NCBI GenBank assembly: GCA_949318235.1
Contig: CASGGR010000028.1
Span: 372,001-436,000, forward strand
DNA: 64,000 nucleotides
Source of the DNA: Ecdyonurus torrentis
Taxonomy: Eukaryota > Arthropoda > Insecta > Ephemeroptera > Heptageniidae
Reading direction: 5' to 3'
This document shows, one piece after another, positions 1-12,834 of the stretch (within the stretch, counting starts at the first letter, position 1; each line of letters begins with the position of its first letter). The translations under genes were made by a program, and so were the position numbers. Under the pieces are notes generated by a model. The model was not told the DNA's origin and did no database searches. It saw nothing but the letters and a program-made list of their open reading frames with translations.

Positions 1-406
1 AAGTGTATACAAAAGCCATGCATAAATATTTCTTTTGAGATATATGCATAATTTACACATATGTAACGGTTAATTAAAGCAAAAATTGATAAGTTCTCTA
101 GGCTACACTTTATTTATAAATCATACCTAAACACTTAACATTCCTTATATGATGTCCATATTTTGGGGGTATAACAATGTATGGTTCGGGGTGTCAAAGT
201 CGCTATAATATAGTCAAATAATATTTATATTCACTACAATAAACTAATATTTCCATTTTGCAGAACTCAATATTTACTAACCTTGCTATATAAGATCAAA
301 AAGGGTTTAGTAGCATAATCTAATATAAAAATAAAAGCTGGAGTAAGGGAGGTAAACAGACTACGAGAGCATGATATACTCGATTCACTAGCGGAGTATG
401 AGAAGC

Positions 407-496
407 GAGGCAGTGATGACATACGAGGCAGTGATATAGTGTGAGGCAAAGATGTAGTGCAAGGCAGCGGTGTAGTACGAGGCAGTGATAGTCTGC
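407..496. repeat. 18-bp minisatellite, five units
   Basis: Five consecutive 18-bp units begin at 407, 425, 443, 461 and 479. Each starts with (g/a)aggca followed by a (g/a)(t/c)gat-like core, for example gaggcagtgatgacatac. The exact 18-bp spacing keeps frame, so the minus strand reads as a degenerate LPxxxS hexapeptide repeat. No protein family is recognised, and I read it as a minisatellite rather than a gene. Confidence 0.75.
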
Positions 497-1605
497 CGCA
501 GCACACCACTTCCTAGCAAGAAACACAGCTAGAGCAGAAGGAAGCAAAACCAGCACAGACAACCAGGGGGAAGATCAAATGTGACATCCCCAAGGTCAAG
601 CGACGGCAAGGTAGCAAGCAAACTAGGGAAGGCAGCCTACTGTGACGTCATGCTGCACGGCGATGCACCAAACAGGGTGCGTTGGTCGGACACGAAACGA
701 CGAAAAGTCAGTCTGGTTTAGGCCACGGGAGCAGACGGACGTAATCACTTGTGCTCGCCGTTTTTAAGTGTGAATTTTGATGGTGAACAATTGAATGTTA
801 ATTGCGGCACAGGATCATGGTAAAGTGTTGATTTTCGTCACTTGGAAGTAGGAGTATAAATCCTCGGTTAATTGGTAATATACAATAATCAAAACCTGAC
901 TTTGCATTTTTACAGCTCTGATGTCTGAGATTTTTGTTATTTTGTAGGGAAGGGTTTTTGTTGGTGATATAATATACTTAGTTTTAATCATTATAGGGTC
1001 TAAATCAGTTGGATTTATATAGCAAGAATGTTCGGAATTTGGTCGTAATGTTGCCGTTAAATAAAGGCACATACATCGGGGTTTAATTCATTAATTTTCG
1101 GCATCCATATGTAATATGTAAATCACCTATGTATATAATAAATCAATAACCATGTTTGTGATTTAAAAAAAGTTAAGTGGAGCTGACAGGAAAACAAAAG
1201 AGAATAGTTGTACTTTTTTTTATATCTTCTCACCTCTCCTAATTAAACATAATCTATACCTTTGGGAAATATCATTACCTCTTGATATAAGTAGGAAAAA
1301 CAGTAATACTTTAACATAAGTCTGTCGTCATATATTAAAATTGAGTATCACGTTATTAATTAGTTTGTAATAAAAAGATAATATTAGAGTTTAGAGCATA
1401 AATATAGTATGAAACAGGAAAATAAATTAACATTACACATACTACAACCTGTCTAAACACAAACTAAGGTAGTGTCATGCCTCATAAATTTAACATTACC
1501 TAATTTATTTCTTGTATGAGTAATGACATATCAATATACAGAAAAGGAAGAAAAGGGATATGACACATTTTTTTATTTCATCTTTATTTTTCATTCTTGT
1601 TGATA

Positions 1606-1766
1606 GGTTCCATTCATTTATGGGTGTCATTTTATTAATTAATATAATATAACAATTATGGTATTAAAAATCTTTCGCTCAGAGAGAAGACTTTGGCAGA
1701 GGATGCTGAAAGCAAACTCGAAAAGTCTGGAGCATGAAAGCACATGAGACCCAAATGAATGGAACC
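1606..1766. mobile_element. 161-bp MITE with inverted ends and GATA duplication
   Basis: The left end ggttccattcatttatggg and the right end, read on the other strand as ggttccattcatttgggtc, form inverted repeats. Both sides are followed directly by GATA (1602-1605 and 1767-1770), which fits a 4-bp target-site duplication. The interior has no coding capacity. The superfamily is not assigned. Confidence 0.6.
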
Positions 1767-3078
1767 GATATATTATGCTGTAAAAAAAATTTTATTTATG
1801 GAAATGTTATAACTCAACAGAGCACTGAAGGACCTTGCACTGCTATTCCTTCCCTCTGAATAAGGACCAAATAATGCACTGAAATACTTCAGAAATCTGC
1901 TGTGTTAAGGAAGGAGAGAGAGAGAGAGAACAAGTGGTATACATGGGAGAGTAGAAGGAAATAAGGCCACACATGTTATGCATATTTTTTCCACTCGTTG
2001 AGTCTTGGAGAGTATAATATTATTCAAATCAAATATAAAATTATATATCAAAAGTCAGAATAGGGTACAATATAGTTTTTGTCTATAGTGTAGATGTAAA
2101 ATACAGACAATTAGTCATGAAATGTCAAATATAGCACTAAATTGTATACAATTTTTTTAGTTTCTAAAATAGATGTTGAAATTGTGTAGTACAGAAAGAA
2201 CTTGTAGAAATGTCTAGGTAATGAAATAATTAAAAAATACTCACTATTACACACAAGATTGGATCACTATGATAGTTGACAACATATATATATAGTTACC
2301 TAAGACAATAGAATATGAGTTCATTTTTGGTGAATATGTTACAATAGCTATGTACTTTATATTATGCCTTCACTCAGATAATATTGTGTAGATGTTGTCA
2401 GGAACTATTCGAGTTTTAGACTATGAAAAGAAGGCATAATTTAGGTACCATATTATGATAACATCACAGAAGCTCATGATGAAAAATGATAGAGATATTC
2501 TAGAGTCTATGTTGTATGAGGCAGCCTTGTATGTCTTTAGTCTGATTGTATACACTGTTAGCAGGTCATACTGGTGCTGTGTATAAACAGATGAAGTGTG
2601 CTATGTACTGTAGATAATACACTGATGAAACAAGTAACCCTGAATGGTCCTGCTGACTTGAAGTTTTCAGAGATGTTGTCTTCTTCTTGTATGAAGTGTG
2701 GAAGTAGTATGCATAACAAGTAGCCAAGGCAGGAAGAAGAGTTAAATATACTCTGTGAAAACACAGTGACATTAGCATACAAGAATGAAATTTATGCATA
2801 TAGTGGACATGGTATGTTATATATGTATCCAAATACAAGTTGTCATATAGATTTTTTTGTCTTTTTTTAGTGCCATAAAAATATAAAATTGATATTTGGT
2901 GTATGTTGTTATAGTATAAGCCCTAATAGCTTTGTTTATAACTAGATGCTTACAAGCTTCAATAAAAGCGTTATAATTTGTACTAAAAGGGAACATTTGT
3001 ACTAGATGTTTGATATATTTAAGTAAGCATTATTAAATTATATTTTATCTGTTTTTGTCACCTATAGTCACGCAAGTA

Positions 3079-3882
3079 TCGTTAAATTATTTAAAACAAA
3101 ATTTCCTACACTTACTACGTGGATACGACATCTGGCACGTCATGAAAAGCTTCATTAAAAATAACATAAAAGTTGCCTTAAATTTCCAATATTAATGGAA
3201 TAGAAACCCAACCTTATAAAACACGCGTGGTGGTCCGTATCTACTTGCCAAGAAAATGGTGATGTATTAATCGAAAAATTTAAATTTATGGTAAATCATG
3301 TATGAAACATTCATTCCTAGTCAAACGATACTACTTTAAATTAATTAAAAATGTTCCCTTTAAAAAATTCTTAAAACTATTAAACGTAAAGGTAAGTGCT
3401 TAGACAAAGACAAAACGACAAGTAAATATTTACCACTGTCTAGCATAGTAAATAATAAACCTTATATAAAAGATCTGAGGCAAGCACGTTTTTTTTTACA
3501 CACTGGTCAAATTGAAAGTTATCACAATGTTAGGTTAATGTACACTCCAAAACGCATACATTTCAAATACTATGCAATGGTTTTAAAATCCATTGTAGCT
3601 GTTTTAGATCACAACAATAATGTAGGATCATCTGTCACTAAAACGTATCAAAAGTTCTCTAAATCTACCAAAAAAAATATCAGTGCAAATATTTATGAAC
3701 CAAAATTAAATATTTGGCGTGAGAAAATTTTAAAAACAATTGTTGAATTTGTAATTAATCCTAAATCAATTCCAGATAATCCTGAAATAGACCAACTTCT
3801 TTTCCCGTTTAAAGTTCCTAAACATATTGCCCCAATTCCAAAAACAGATTCAGCTGCTTTTGAAGAAAACAGAAAAAAATAA
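3079..3882 (+). pseudogene. C-terminal part of an uncharacterised transposon-type protein
   Basis: The open part (3538-3882, 114 codons plus in-frame upstream sequence to about 3490) carries TGQIESYHNV...YTPKRIHF...MVLKSIVAVLDHN. This matches the C-terminal signature TG-x-(L/I)-E-x-(Y/F)-H...Y.PKR....AVLDHN, which I know from a widespread family of unnamed, transposon-associated animal proteins. Upstream, a broken frame at about 3118-3170 reads YDIWHVMKSFIKNN, another conserved block of the same family (D-x-W-H-x-x-K). The intervening block (3180-3480) is interrupted by stops and frame changes. No complete gene or inverted ends were found. The catalytic family is not known to me, and homology is judged from memory of motifs only. 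Confidence 0.55.
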
Positions 3883-4929
3883 GCTAGAATGCGTGAGTAG
3901 TGGAATGATGGAAGATGTAATTACACAATCATGATGCAAAACATTGTTAAAATATTAAAAATATATTATACACTCAACATAAATTTATGCATTTATGAGT
4001 ATTTTTAATTTGATTTTATGTGTGCATAAATAAATACATTGTATTGTACCTAATTGTTTTATTAATTTCTTTGTAATAATAATATAGGACCAACCAAATA
4101 TTTTATTTTAATATCTTTGCGAGAGTTGGACAAAATGAGGGTCAAAATAAATAGTTGTAATAACACATAAAATAAAAATACTCCTTCTATTTAAATTTAA
4201 TGCGATGTGGTGTAATTCATAAATATAAAGCTATGATAATTGTCTGTCTAGTATTCTAAATAATAAAAAAGTAAGTTGACAAGGCCTTTAAGATTTCTCA
4301 TTTGTATTTCCATGTATTTATGTATAAAAAGAAGAGAGAGCCAAAAAGGAAAAAAATGTGTTCTCTCAAGAGGCGTTTTTTTCGTGATCTACCTGACTAA
4401 ATAGTATATTATTATTCTAAAGCAATCATCATGACTTTTTATTTGTAGAAGAGGGGCAGTGGAGAGAAAAAAAAGGTAAGCACGCTTGTAACTGTTTAAA
4501 GCGTGTGAAAACTTTAGCGCTTAAATGTATGTGTATACTTCTAAGCATCAGGTAGATAAAAATGTGGTGAGCGCGCTGCACTTTCCCTTTTTTTTTCTCG
4601 TGCTAGTCTATTATAACATAATCAGTTTGTGTATACTGTGTAACGGGTATATCTAAGTTACAAGCGTTATACTCATGATTGTTGAACTAACAAGCCGTAT
4701 AAAGTAGAAGAGAGGGGAGGAAGGGTAACAGAGAGAACCAACAGTTGCAGAGGGGAAGAAAGGGAAGAACAAAAGGAAAGTGGAGACTAACTGAAAGAGA
4801 AAAACACGACTTTTTTCTATCAGCCTTTTAAGACATATTTTGAAAGCTCTAAAGGAAAAAATTAAAATTATTACTAGGAAAAGGAAATGAAGAAAATCCT
4901 CAGCTGTAAATAAAAGAAAATAATATTTA

Positions 4930-6138
4930 TTTTATTACTGTTGATAACAGCAGCACATGTTTCTATATAAGCGAACCACCTAAGAAATAAAAGTAAGGAA
5001 AAATATGCTTAAAATAACTGTTACAGCAACATGTAAAACCGTAGTATAACCAGTTGTTTGTAAATCAGATTTTAATGAGTCTAGCTCTTTTTTTACTTTC
5101 TCTTGTAGTAATTTGGGGGTGCCTCTAAAGTTAATTTTATATCACATAAGTTAACGCTGTCTGCGTCATCCGTAAATATAGCAAATAAACAACTTTATTT
5201 ATTTTTATAATGAATGATCCAGTTAGAAGCACAAATAGAAATAAATTTTTTTGAACATTCTTGTAATTGTGATTGTGATAATAAAATGTAATTATCATAA
5301 TTTGTATTAACCGCTAAAAATTCCAATTCCGGTTGTACTAACATAGCCAATTTAGGATTATCCAGAATATATGTAGAGAAACTTATTGCTCGAAAACCGT
5401 TATACATACGATCATACAATTTTAAAGGTACCACTATATTAACTATCGCTTTGCCATTAAATGTGGTGGTAGATACTTCACATGCCACATAGTAAATAAA
5501 TAAATTTTCCAAATTGACAAGCGTTAACATAATAGAATCTTCAGGTATAAATTTGACCATAGACTGCAATGCTTGTAGGAACACGGCAGGAACAAACAGA
5601 GGGCTCAAACTCCCTTGCTTATAATTATTTGATGGTAAAATAATCGTAAACCGGAACTCGTTGTGTCATTATTAATTAAGTCATTCAAGTAAACAATAGT
5701 ACGCTGCAAGATGGTAACTGTATCACGCGCCAAAATCAGCGTATAATTAATATATATAGCCGATTGTTGTTGAATTTTTAATATTTGTTTGTTGACATCA
5801 TTAATTTACTCGAAACTATCATGAACGGCCATTAAATCATCCTGAGTTGCTAAGCCAAGAGCTGCTTTGTATAACATGCCAACCCATGGTAAGATCGCTG
5901 TACGTTCAGGGCGCCGCAGTTGAGGGGGAAATAAAGATTGTTTAATGGACAAAATTTGTTTTTGCATATTTTCTATCTCCAATTGCATAGTATCCAAGTA
6001 TCCATTTCTAATCTTTTTATATCAGTTGTATATATTAAGCTACTAAAAACTGCTAAGGATGAAGAAAAATGTTTTAATTGTATTTTCACCTCCTCAAAGC
6101 TCTTGTCAAAAGCCAAAATAAATTTTTACCTCTGACTT
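4930..6138 (-). pseudogene. Relic of an insect virus/errantivirus-type envelope fusion (baculovirus F-like) protein
   Basis: Reading the minus strand from 6138 downwards, the order of parts matches F-type envelope proteins of baculoviruses and insect retroelements. There is an N-terminal fragment, then an arginine-containing cleavage-like site followed by a hydrophobic glycine/alanine-rich fusion-peptide-like stretch (5806-5997). A heptad-rich helical stretch follows (5625-5805). Next is a block ending in a cysteine-bearing segment (5195-5608), and finally a hydrophobic membrane-span-like segment with a short cysteine-rich tail near 4940-5055. The frame is broken by a stop at 5806-5808 and frame changes near 5610 and 5997. 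No gag, pol or LTRs were recognised beside it, so only this env-like part is visible. It is non-functional as it stands. Confidence 0.55.
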
Positions 6139-7548
6139 AAAAACTGCCATGATGTGCAAAAAATATATTTATTAACAATAACTAATTTTAATGCTTTTTA
6201 GTTGATTTAAATTATTTAAAGCTATTTTAAAGGCTATATATCGAAACGAAAATGAAGAATTCAGCCAAAAATTAGCTTTCGAACATTAATTGCAGCAATA
6301 ATAAATTCACTACAGGTAAGAAGTGGTAATGAATATAAAGCTATTTTTGTATTCTATAAATTGGCTAAGTTTTTTTTCGAGGATTTTGTAATGTAATTTT
6401 ATTTTTTTTAAACATATCAATTTGTTGGCTCTTTATGAAATACATGAACTGTAGAAATATCAGCTAATATAACTTTTATTTTAAACTAAGATTATGAAGG
6501 AAGATTGGGAAGATTATGAAAAGAAAATTACTTATATATTTTACAGTTTTTACCTACATATATTAGCTTGTAAGTAAGTTACTTTGTAGATAAAACATAT
6601 AAACAGATACAGACACACGCATATTATATAATTTACTTCCTTTTTTATTAATTTTTTTATCTTAATTGTTATTAGTATTATTTATAGTATACTGTAGATA
6701 CAATATTACAATATGAAAATAATTATGTTATTACAACCTTTTTTAAAACTCACACCAATTTTGTATAATCAGCGCACATGGCGAGTGTAATCTCTCGTCT
6801 GTATTTTCTCACTTATCATGTGCATGAGAAGAGAAAGAGAAAAATATATGTTAAAAAGTTATACTAAAAAATATATGTAATAATAATAATTAAAAAGAAA
6901 CAGAAATTTTTAGGAGCAAAACAAATTTGTCGCTGCATTCAATGCATGATATGATATCTTCAATTATTAATCTAAATAAAAGCAAGTCAGGATAATAATT
7001 ATTATTAAATTCAGAGGCAGAACTACAAACTTTTAGATTTGGAAGATTTGGTTAATTTTTATAAACTGATAAATTTTTGTATCATGATCATAAAGAAAAT
7101 TACAAACAGAATCATATTTTTATACAAATACTACAATTTCTTGTTAATGTCCTTAATATGTCCCTCAGAACACAAAATCACAATAGATTATAACAAGTAT
7201 CACTTGTACTCACTTTTTGTAGTCTCCGGAGGCCAGAAAACAAGTAATGTGGAGTGGAAAAGACGATCCGGACTACCAACGGAGCAACTCCAATGACCAG
7301 CTAAGTCTGCTAATCGACTGAAACATTTTCTACTGTATTGTTTAACAATTATGCACCTAGTTAATTTTTTTTATTATTATTATTTTACTTCTTCTTATTT
7401 TCTGCGGAGCACCTGATACCATCTAATGCTGAAACTAGTGCTCCGCGTAGCACCAGTTTAGAAACCTGCTTTAACGTAACAATATTTTAGGAGAAGAAAA
7501 TAAGTATAAACCTAATTTTAAAAATTATTCATCTAAATTTATTCTTAA

Positions 7549-7705
7549 AAAACAAAAATATTTTCATTGATGATAAAGAATTTCCAAGATTTGTGCGAAA
7601 GTTTAAAGCCAAGCAAATATTAAATATAATTTGCATTAATATTTGCTTATGGCTTTTTGTAACGCTCACAAATCTTGAAAATTCTTTATTATTAAAAAAA
7701 AATAT
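7549..7705. mobile_element. Palindromic MITE-like repeat (about 157 bp)
   Basis: The left arm (aaagaatttccaagatttgtg...aagccaagcaaatatt) and the right arm (aatatttgcttatggctttt...cacaaatcttgaaaattcttt) are reverse complements with a few mismatches and a short AT loop near 7630. The size and hairpin form are typical of a MITE. No clear target-site duplication can be separated from the AT-rich flanks. Confidence 0.55.
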
Positions 7706-8769
7706 TAATAATATGCAAATATTTGCATATTATATAAGTTTAATTAGTGCATATTACTATCACTTATAAAAGGATTAAGTGACCGCATGTGTTATAATTA
7801 CTATGCATATAAAGTGATCATAATTGTATTTTATATTGGTAAAATCAAATTTGTGATACTATTTTAATAAAATGTATATTTTTATTTTGATTTGATTTGA
7901 TTTTTTTCCCTAGCCGTATACCACTTCTTTCACAATTTTCAATATAAGAGTTGGAGCAGTACCGCCATGTAGCTTATATTGTCATATTTTTCTAATATTA
8001 TTATCGTTTTTACCCATCAAAATAAAATCTACAGATTTTATATTGATGTCAATTTTTGTCCTACAAGCTTTATATTTTATTTTTATACTGTCGTTTCGTT
8101 GTTTCTCATCAAGACACGGTGCATTTTTGCACACGTGCATTAGAGAAGATGCTTTTGCCTCCCCAACCCTCTCGATCCGTCATATAAAATGTGCGCGACG
8201 CCTGCTTTGTCGGTGGCTGTCACCACTAAGTCAAAGGCGCCGCAAACGCCAAGCCTGGACCTGGGTGGCTGCAAAACCATCTTCCCTTACAACAAAGGAA
8301 GGTTCAACAACCTTGTAGCGTCTCTACGCCACAACCTGGTAAATACTTATACAGTATACTTATACTTCTTAATAATAACAACACAGACTTACTTATAACA
8401 TAACAGCCTTTAAAGACGGGTTTCGTCCTTTACTTTTATTATTGAATTTATTATTATTATTTATAAAAATGACTTTTAAATATTATTTTTTTATAAAAAA
8501 CAAATTTAAACCACTTTAAAATTACTTTTAAAAGTGATTTGTACTAAATGTTGCCATATTATTGAATGCACGTAGAGACACACAGTAACTAATAGGCAAT
8601 TGCTGCTGTGGTGGAAAAAAAAAACATTTCTACCACTTCGCGCCAAACGTTTTCGTGCCACTGTAATTGGCAAAAATAAAGGTGCAAGCTAATCATAACG
8701 CAGGTAACTTGAAAAGCAGCCTCACCTGCTCTCTATAAAAATAATTACTTTTTTGCCCTCTACTTCGTT

Positions 8770-8843
8770 TGGGGAAAAGTAGTGTAATGGAGAGAATACC
8801 TGTCTGGAACCATAAGGTTCTGAGTTCAATTCTTGCGGGGAGA
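8770..8843 (+). repeat. tRNA-like sequence, probable SINE head or tRNA pseudogene
   Basis: The segment reads like a degraded tRNA. There is an A-box-like GTAGTGTAATGG and then cctgtctggaaccataagg in the anticodon-arm position. A B-box-like GAGTTCAATTC sits in the T-arm position, about 35 bases later. Arms do not pair well enough for a functional tRNA, and the 3' side runs into gggagaattttt rather than a clean acceptor stem. A tRNA-derived SINE head or a tRNA pseudogene is the likely reading. Confidence 0.5.
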
Positions 8844-9248
8844 ATTTTTCTACTTACTTTTTTTTAACTATATTAATTATAATAAAGACCTTTTTAGGTT
8901 CTAATTAAACAAACAGTTTTTACAATAAAATAGTATTTTATCTTTAAAATCTTTAAAAGAAATTTGCAATTTAAAGCTAATATAATATAAATTTGCAAAA
9001 AGTATATTAAAAAATTATATATTATTCAATTATTATTTTAGGAATAATTTAATTTTGACTTGTTAGATGTATCTTGTGTGTAATGTTCAAACCTTCTTCG
9101 TTTTAATAAAAATAAAATTACAATTTAAATTTAGTATTTTGTAGACTTATATCAGTCCTATGACCTTAAAAAAATAAATACTCGTATAAGCTTACTTTCT
9201 TTAGATATATAAAAATGAGCCTATAACCAACCATGAAAAACGGTTTTT

Positions 9249-9304
9249 AAATAAATTTGTGATAACAAAACGAAGAAAAACGTTTTGTTATCACAAATGT
9301 ATTT
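9249..9304. repeat. Strong 24-bp-arm hairpin
   Basis: The left arm at 9249-9272 and right arm at 9281-9304 are reverse complements apart from one mismatch. The 8-base loop is aagaaaaa. It is too short for most MITEs, so it may be a remnant of one or a stem of unknown role. Confidence 0.6.
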
Positions 9305-9768
9305 AAAAATATGTGATGCCTATTGAAATGATATTATTTATTTTATTTTATTCTTTACATGGCAAAATAAAAATTATTAAATGGTAATTGTAAGTGGATG
9401 ATTCAAAGATATTTTACTTTCAATTCTAGTTTGAAAGGACACAATGAGATTCATTCGAAAATAAATTTTCCAATCTTTTACGATCATAAAAAAGGTGGCG
9501 TTTCCCTGGGGTTATATAACCCTTATTATTTATATTATAGTAAAGATCCCTTGAACTTCCTTGCGCATTGTCACTATGTTTGTGGTGCCTAATGCATTGT
9601 CCAGAATAGGGGATACATCATTTCACCTAATTTTTTAAATAAAAAGAGTTTATTTCAATTATCTAATTAATTAATTAAATTATTTAATTTAATAAAAGTT
9701 AGAAATAAGGCTTTGATTAAAGTTTGATGCTTTTTTTGCTATTCAAAAAATAAAAAATGACGTTTTTC

Positions 9769-10874
9769 GTATGCTGCCGGCTTGCGAATATCTAGAACGT
9801 ACCCAGTAAGTGCAAGTATTTACCTTTTTCCCCACTGGCGGCTTGTGGCAGCAATTGGCGCATGCGCGGGAAGGTATTTTAAAGTATATGAGCAACCTTA
9901 TACACAGGTAATTTTATGCAAATATTATTTAATGGTTACATTTTTTTTTAACTTTATTCTTCATAAAAATATGTTAATAATTTAAAAAAAATAGTAACAA
10001 ATAACAGTTAAAAATATGTGTAGTGTACGTAGTTAATAAAAGCTAGTTGTTTGTATATAATAATTTTATTTATTGCATACATGTAACTTTTTTAACTATA
10101 GCTAGATTTCTTTTACTTTGATTATTGTTCTAACATCTAAAAATAATTATTAAAAATAGCGAAAAAAAATTAAACAAAAAATAAAAAAGAAGAAACAGAA
10201 GGCCTAAATATCTTTCTGATATTTCATATCATTATATTTTAAGGAAGTATATTATTGATTATCTATACTTAAACTTTAACTTTATGTATGGTATCTAGAA
10301 ACGGAAAAAAAATCAAAGTCCAATATAGATTCCCCTCGTTACCTGTTTGAGTTTGACTTATTTCACTAACGTTTAGTTTTTCTTCCGTAAGTGGAGTAAG
10401 TGGATGTGTCTTTGTTTAGATGAATTTAAAATTTTACTTCAAAGTTTTGTATGTTTTAATTGCAATGGCATTAATAGTAAATTTTTTTTTTTGTTTAAAT
10501 GATTATTATATCCGAGGTTATTGTTTATTTTGTTGTTATTATTATCTTTAATTTTTTTTGGCTGTTATATTTATTTCCCTTTGCACATAATAAAAAAAAA
10601 ATATTTAGTAAAAAAAAAATGGAAAACAAAGTTCAAAAGCTAGAAATGTAAATATTTTTTAAATTTAAAGAAATAAACCAAATGAAAAATTATTATGAAA
10701 AAAATGTACCAATCAAATTTAATTTGCATAAAAATTACCAGTGTGCAAGTTGCACAGATAGTTTAAACTACCTTCGCACGCATGCGCCAAGTGCTGCCAC
10801 GAGCCATTAGTGGCGAAAAAAGTAACTTTTTGCACTTACTGGGTTCGATTTTAATATTCGCTTCCGGCCTATGT
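9769..10874. mobile_element. 1.1-kb non-autonomous element with about 120-bp terminal inverted repeats
   Basis: The left end (9769-9888) and right end (10759-10874) are inverted copies. Both contain, in order from the outside, a ccgg(c/a)...gcgaatat block, (g/t)acccagtaagtgcaa, a purine/pyrimidine tract, (c/g)ac(t/a)gg and ggcgcatgcg, then aaggta(g/t)tttaaa. The 870-bp interior is AT-rich with no ORF of note, so it looks non-autonomous. The GC-richer, conserved ends stand out against the interior. Target-site duplication was not resolved. Confidence 0.65.
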
Positions 10875-12834
10875 ATTCCTGATCAACACAACAGTGGCTA
10901 TAATATAAATACAAAAATTAAAAAAGGGAAGGATAGAAATTGGCAATTGGTAATAAATTTTAAAACTTCAAACAATATAAAAAGTAGATGACGTCTTGGT
11001 CAAATAGAATTAATAAAACTGCGTGAAGTGCTGCGTTGTCAGCACCAATTGTAAAGCATGCAAAAAAATTATTTTAAATATTAAAAAAAAACTTTAGGTT
11101 ATTTTTTTACATAAACAAGTTCCCATACAGCACAAAATTGCGAGAAATTGCTATAAGTATGTTTTATAGCTTTTTTTTTCTTGCTCTATAATACGAATAT
11201 GCTGTCAGCGGGAATAAAAAAAATTAGTGAAAACTTTTCAAAAGTCAATACATAATTTAAAATAATAATAATAAATAATAAGTTTTAAGACTCAACATAA
11301 CTAAAGTATCAATTTGCAACTTTCTTCTTTCATTTGCGCAAAATTAACACATATATTAAAGGTGTAGAACACCTTAAAAAAACAATGTGGATTTATCTAG
11401 AGTCATTGATTTCCAATTTTTTTGCCATTCATAAAATACCACTGGTGGTCATTGACGTCGCAGATCGCTTGTTTTACGAGTGCGTAAACCAGGCAAGCTG
11501 TTACGTCAGTGACCGCCACTGTCATTTTGTAAATTATATATTAATCAATGACTCCGGAAAAATCAACATTGATTTTCAGGTTTGTTAGGTTATTACACAA
11601 CTTTGTTGTTCAAGTTGTTCTACGACTTGAAGTATATTAATTTGAAATAAAGAGTGGCTCTATATCTTTGTTTCTCCTACATTTATTGGACTTTCATCTC
11701 TTAGACCCCTGTACCCCTGTACCTTAGACTTAGACCCCTGTAAATATTAAAATTCTTTGTCTTTACTTTAAAAATTGTGACATTTTGACATTTTTTTCTT
11801 CTTTACTGCATACCTTAAAACCCCGCGCAGACTTTTTTCTTTTTTTCTTCTTCTTCTCCACCACGTGATAATTCCCTTGTACTGTATTTACAGCATTTAT
11901 GTATTTTTTTATTTTAGAGCATGTTTTTGTTGTAAATTTTTTTTATGAAATACTTCTTTTAGTATACTTTTGTGGACAAAATACATATTTTTGACGTAAA
12001 TTTAACATCTTTTTTAATTTAGACATGAATATACGGCATTATTGTACAGTTCAGCTATTTCTAATTAAAGCGGATAGAGTGTTATTAGAGTGTTTTCACT
12101 ACGCGTAGCAGATAGAAGCTCGAATGCTATTGGTTTCGCGACAAAGAAAGAAAATATTATACGTTTGTTTATTGGTTTATATAGCCGTATTTTTTTACAC
12201 GTTATTTTAGTTATTAAAGCACACATTGAAGTAAATAAAAATATATTATATATTTTGTACGTGCAATTTACTTATTATGCAATATGTGTATAGTTTTATG
12301 TTGCATACTCATTATTTAACGTCTAACGCGGAGGGAAAAAAAAAGTACATCGGTGTTCCAGTGTTGCGTTTTTAGGTTAAGGTTTTTTGGAATTAAGTGA
12401 CCCCGCGATGTAACCCCCACCTTATGTTTCTTCATAGAAATAAAAATAACTTTGTAGGTGTAATGTTGAACCTGCTAAACAGGTGAACTAAAAACGTTAT
12501 GCGAAACAATAACAAAAGCAGCATGGAGGGGTTTTAGCAAATCAAAATTTGTATTTCTGTGTAATTTGTTTTTTTCACTTAAAAAAAATGTAAATTTAGA
12601 TAAGTGTAATCCAAATTAATTTTAATTAATTTGTAAAATTAACTCGTCATTAACATATTAGACTGTAAAAATTTCAAAATATTTTTAGTTACCTACATTG
12701 ATAATTGCCATTTATTTGTTGTATATATTATAATTATAGTTAACATGTAAAAATTTATTTATTTAACCATATTTATTATTCTATATATTCAGATATTATT
12801 ATTATATTTAATTTAATAAATTTTAAGATTCCCA
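10875..12834. other. AT-rich interval without recognised gene
   Basis: Apart from MITE copy A (11364-11623) I see nothing coding. There is a short local duplication of the word ttagacccctgta around 11700-11745. Poly-A/T runs are frequent. Short open frames at 11334-11588 and 12090-12293 show no recognisable domain. Confidence 0.45.
11364..11623. mobile_element. Palindromic MITE, copy A of a two-copy family
   Basis: Outer ends gtagaacaccttaa and gtagaacaacttgaa (other strand) are inverted. An inner palindrome carries cca(c/t)tggtggtcattgacgtc and the reverse gacgtcagtgaccgccactg-like arm. A second copy lies at about 20275-20566 with the same layout: end block, 'atcaacattgattt' block, then the gacgtca...tgacgtc core. 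It is non-coding, and divergence between the two copies is considerable. Confidence 0.6.

Larger units (their letters stand above)
1..3078. other. AT-rich stretch without a recognisable gene
   Basis: No coding signal recognised. It holds an 18-bp minisatellite (407-496), a GC-richer patch around 590-760 that includes the palindrome TGACGTCA at 643-650, and a small MITE (1606-1766), all but the patch listed separately. The TGACGTCA octamer is a CRE-type binding site in animals. A single copy in a 3-kb stretch is not evidence of a promoter. Confidence 0.5.
6139..9768. other. AT-rich stretch with small hairpins and a tRNA-like SINE head
   Basis: No protein gene recognised. It contains a 157-bp palindromic MITE (7549-7705), a tRNA-like segment (8770-8843) and a perfect-arm hairpin (9249-9304), each listed separately. 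There is also a small inverted repeat of gcggagcac/gtgctccgc around 7406-7455. Short open frames at 7039-7296, 8043-8398 and 9398-9592 show no recognisable domain. Confidence 0.5.

Noticed and set aside
8043..8398. GC-richer open frames that might be an exon (ends near a gtaaat donor at 8340)
   Set aside because: Two overlapping frames are equally open, neither has a recognisable motif, and no partner exons were seen.
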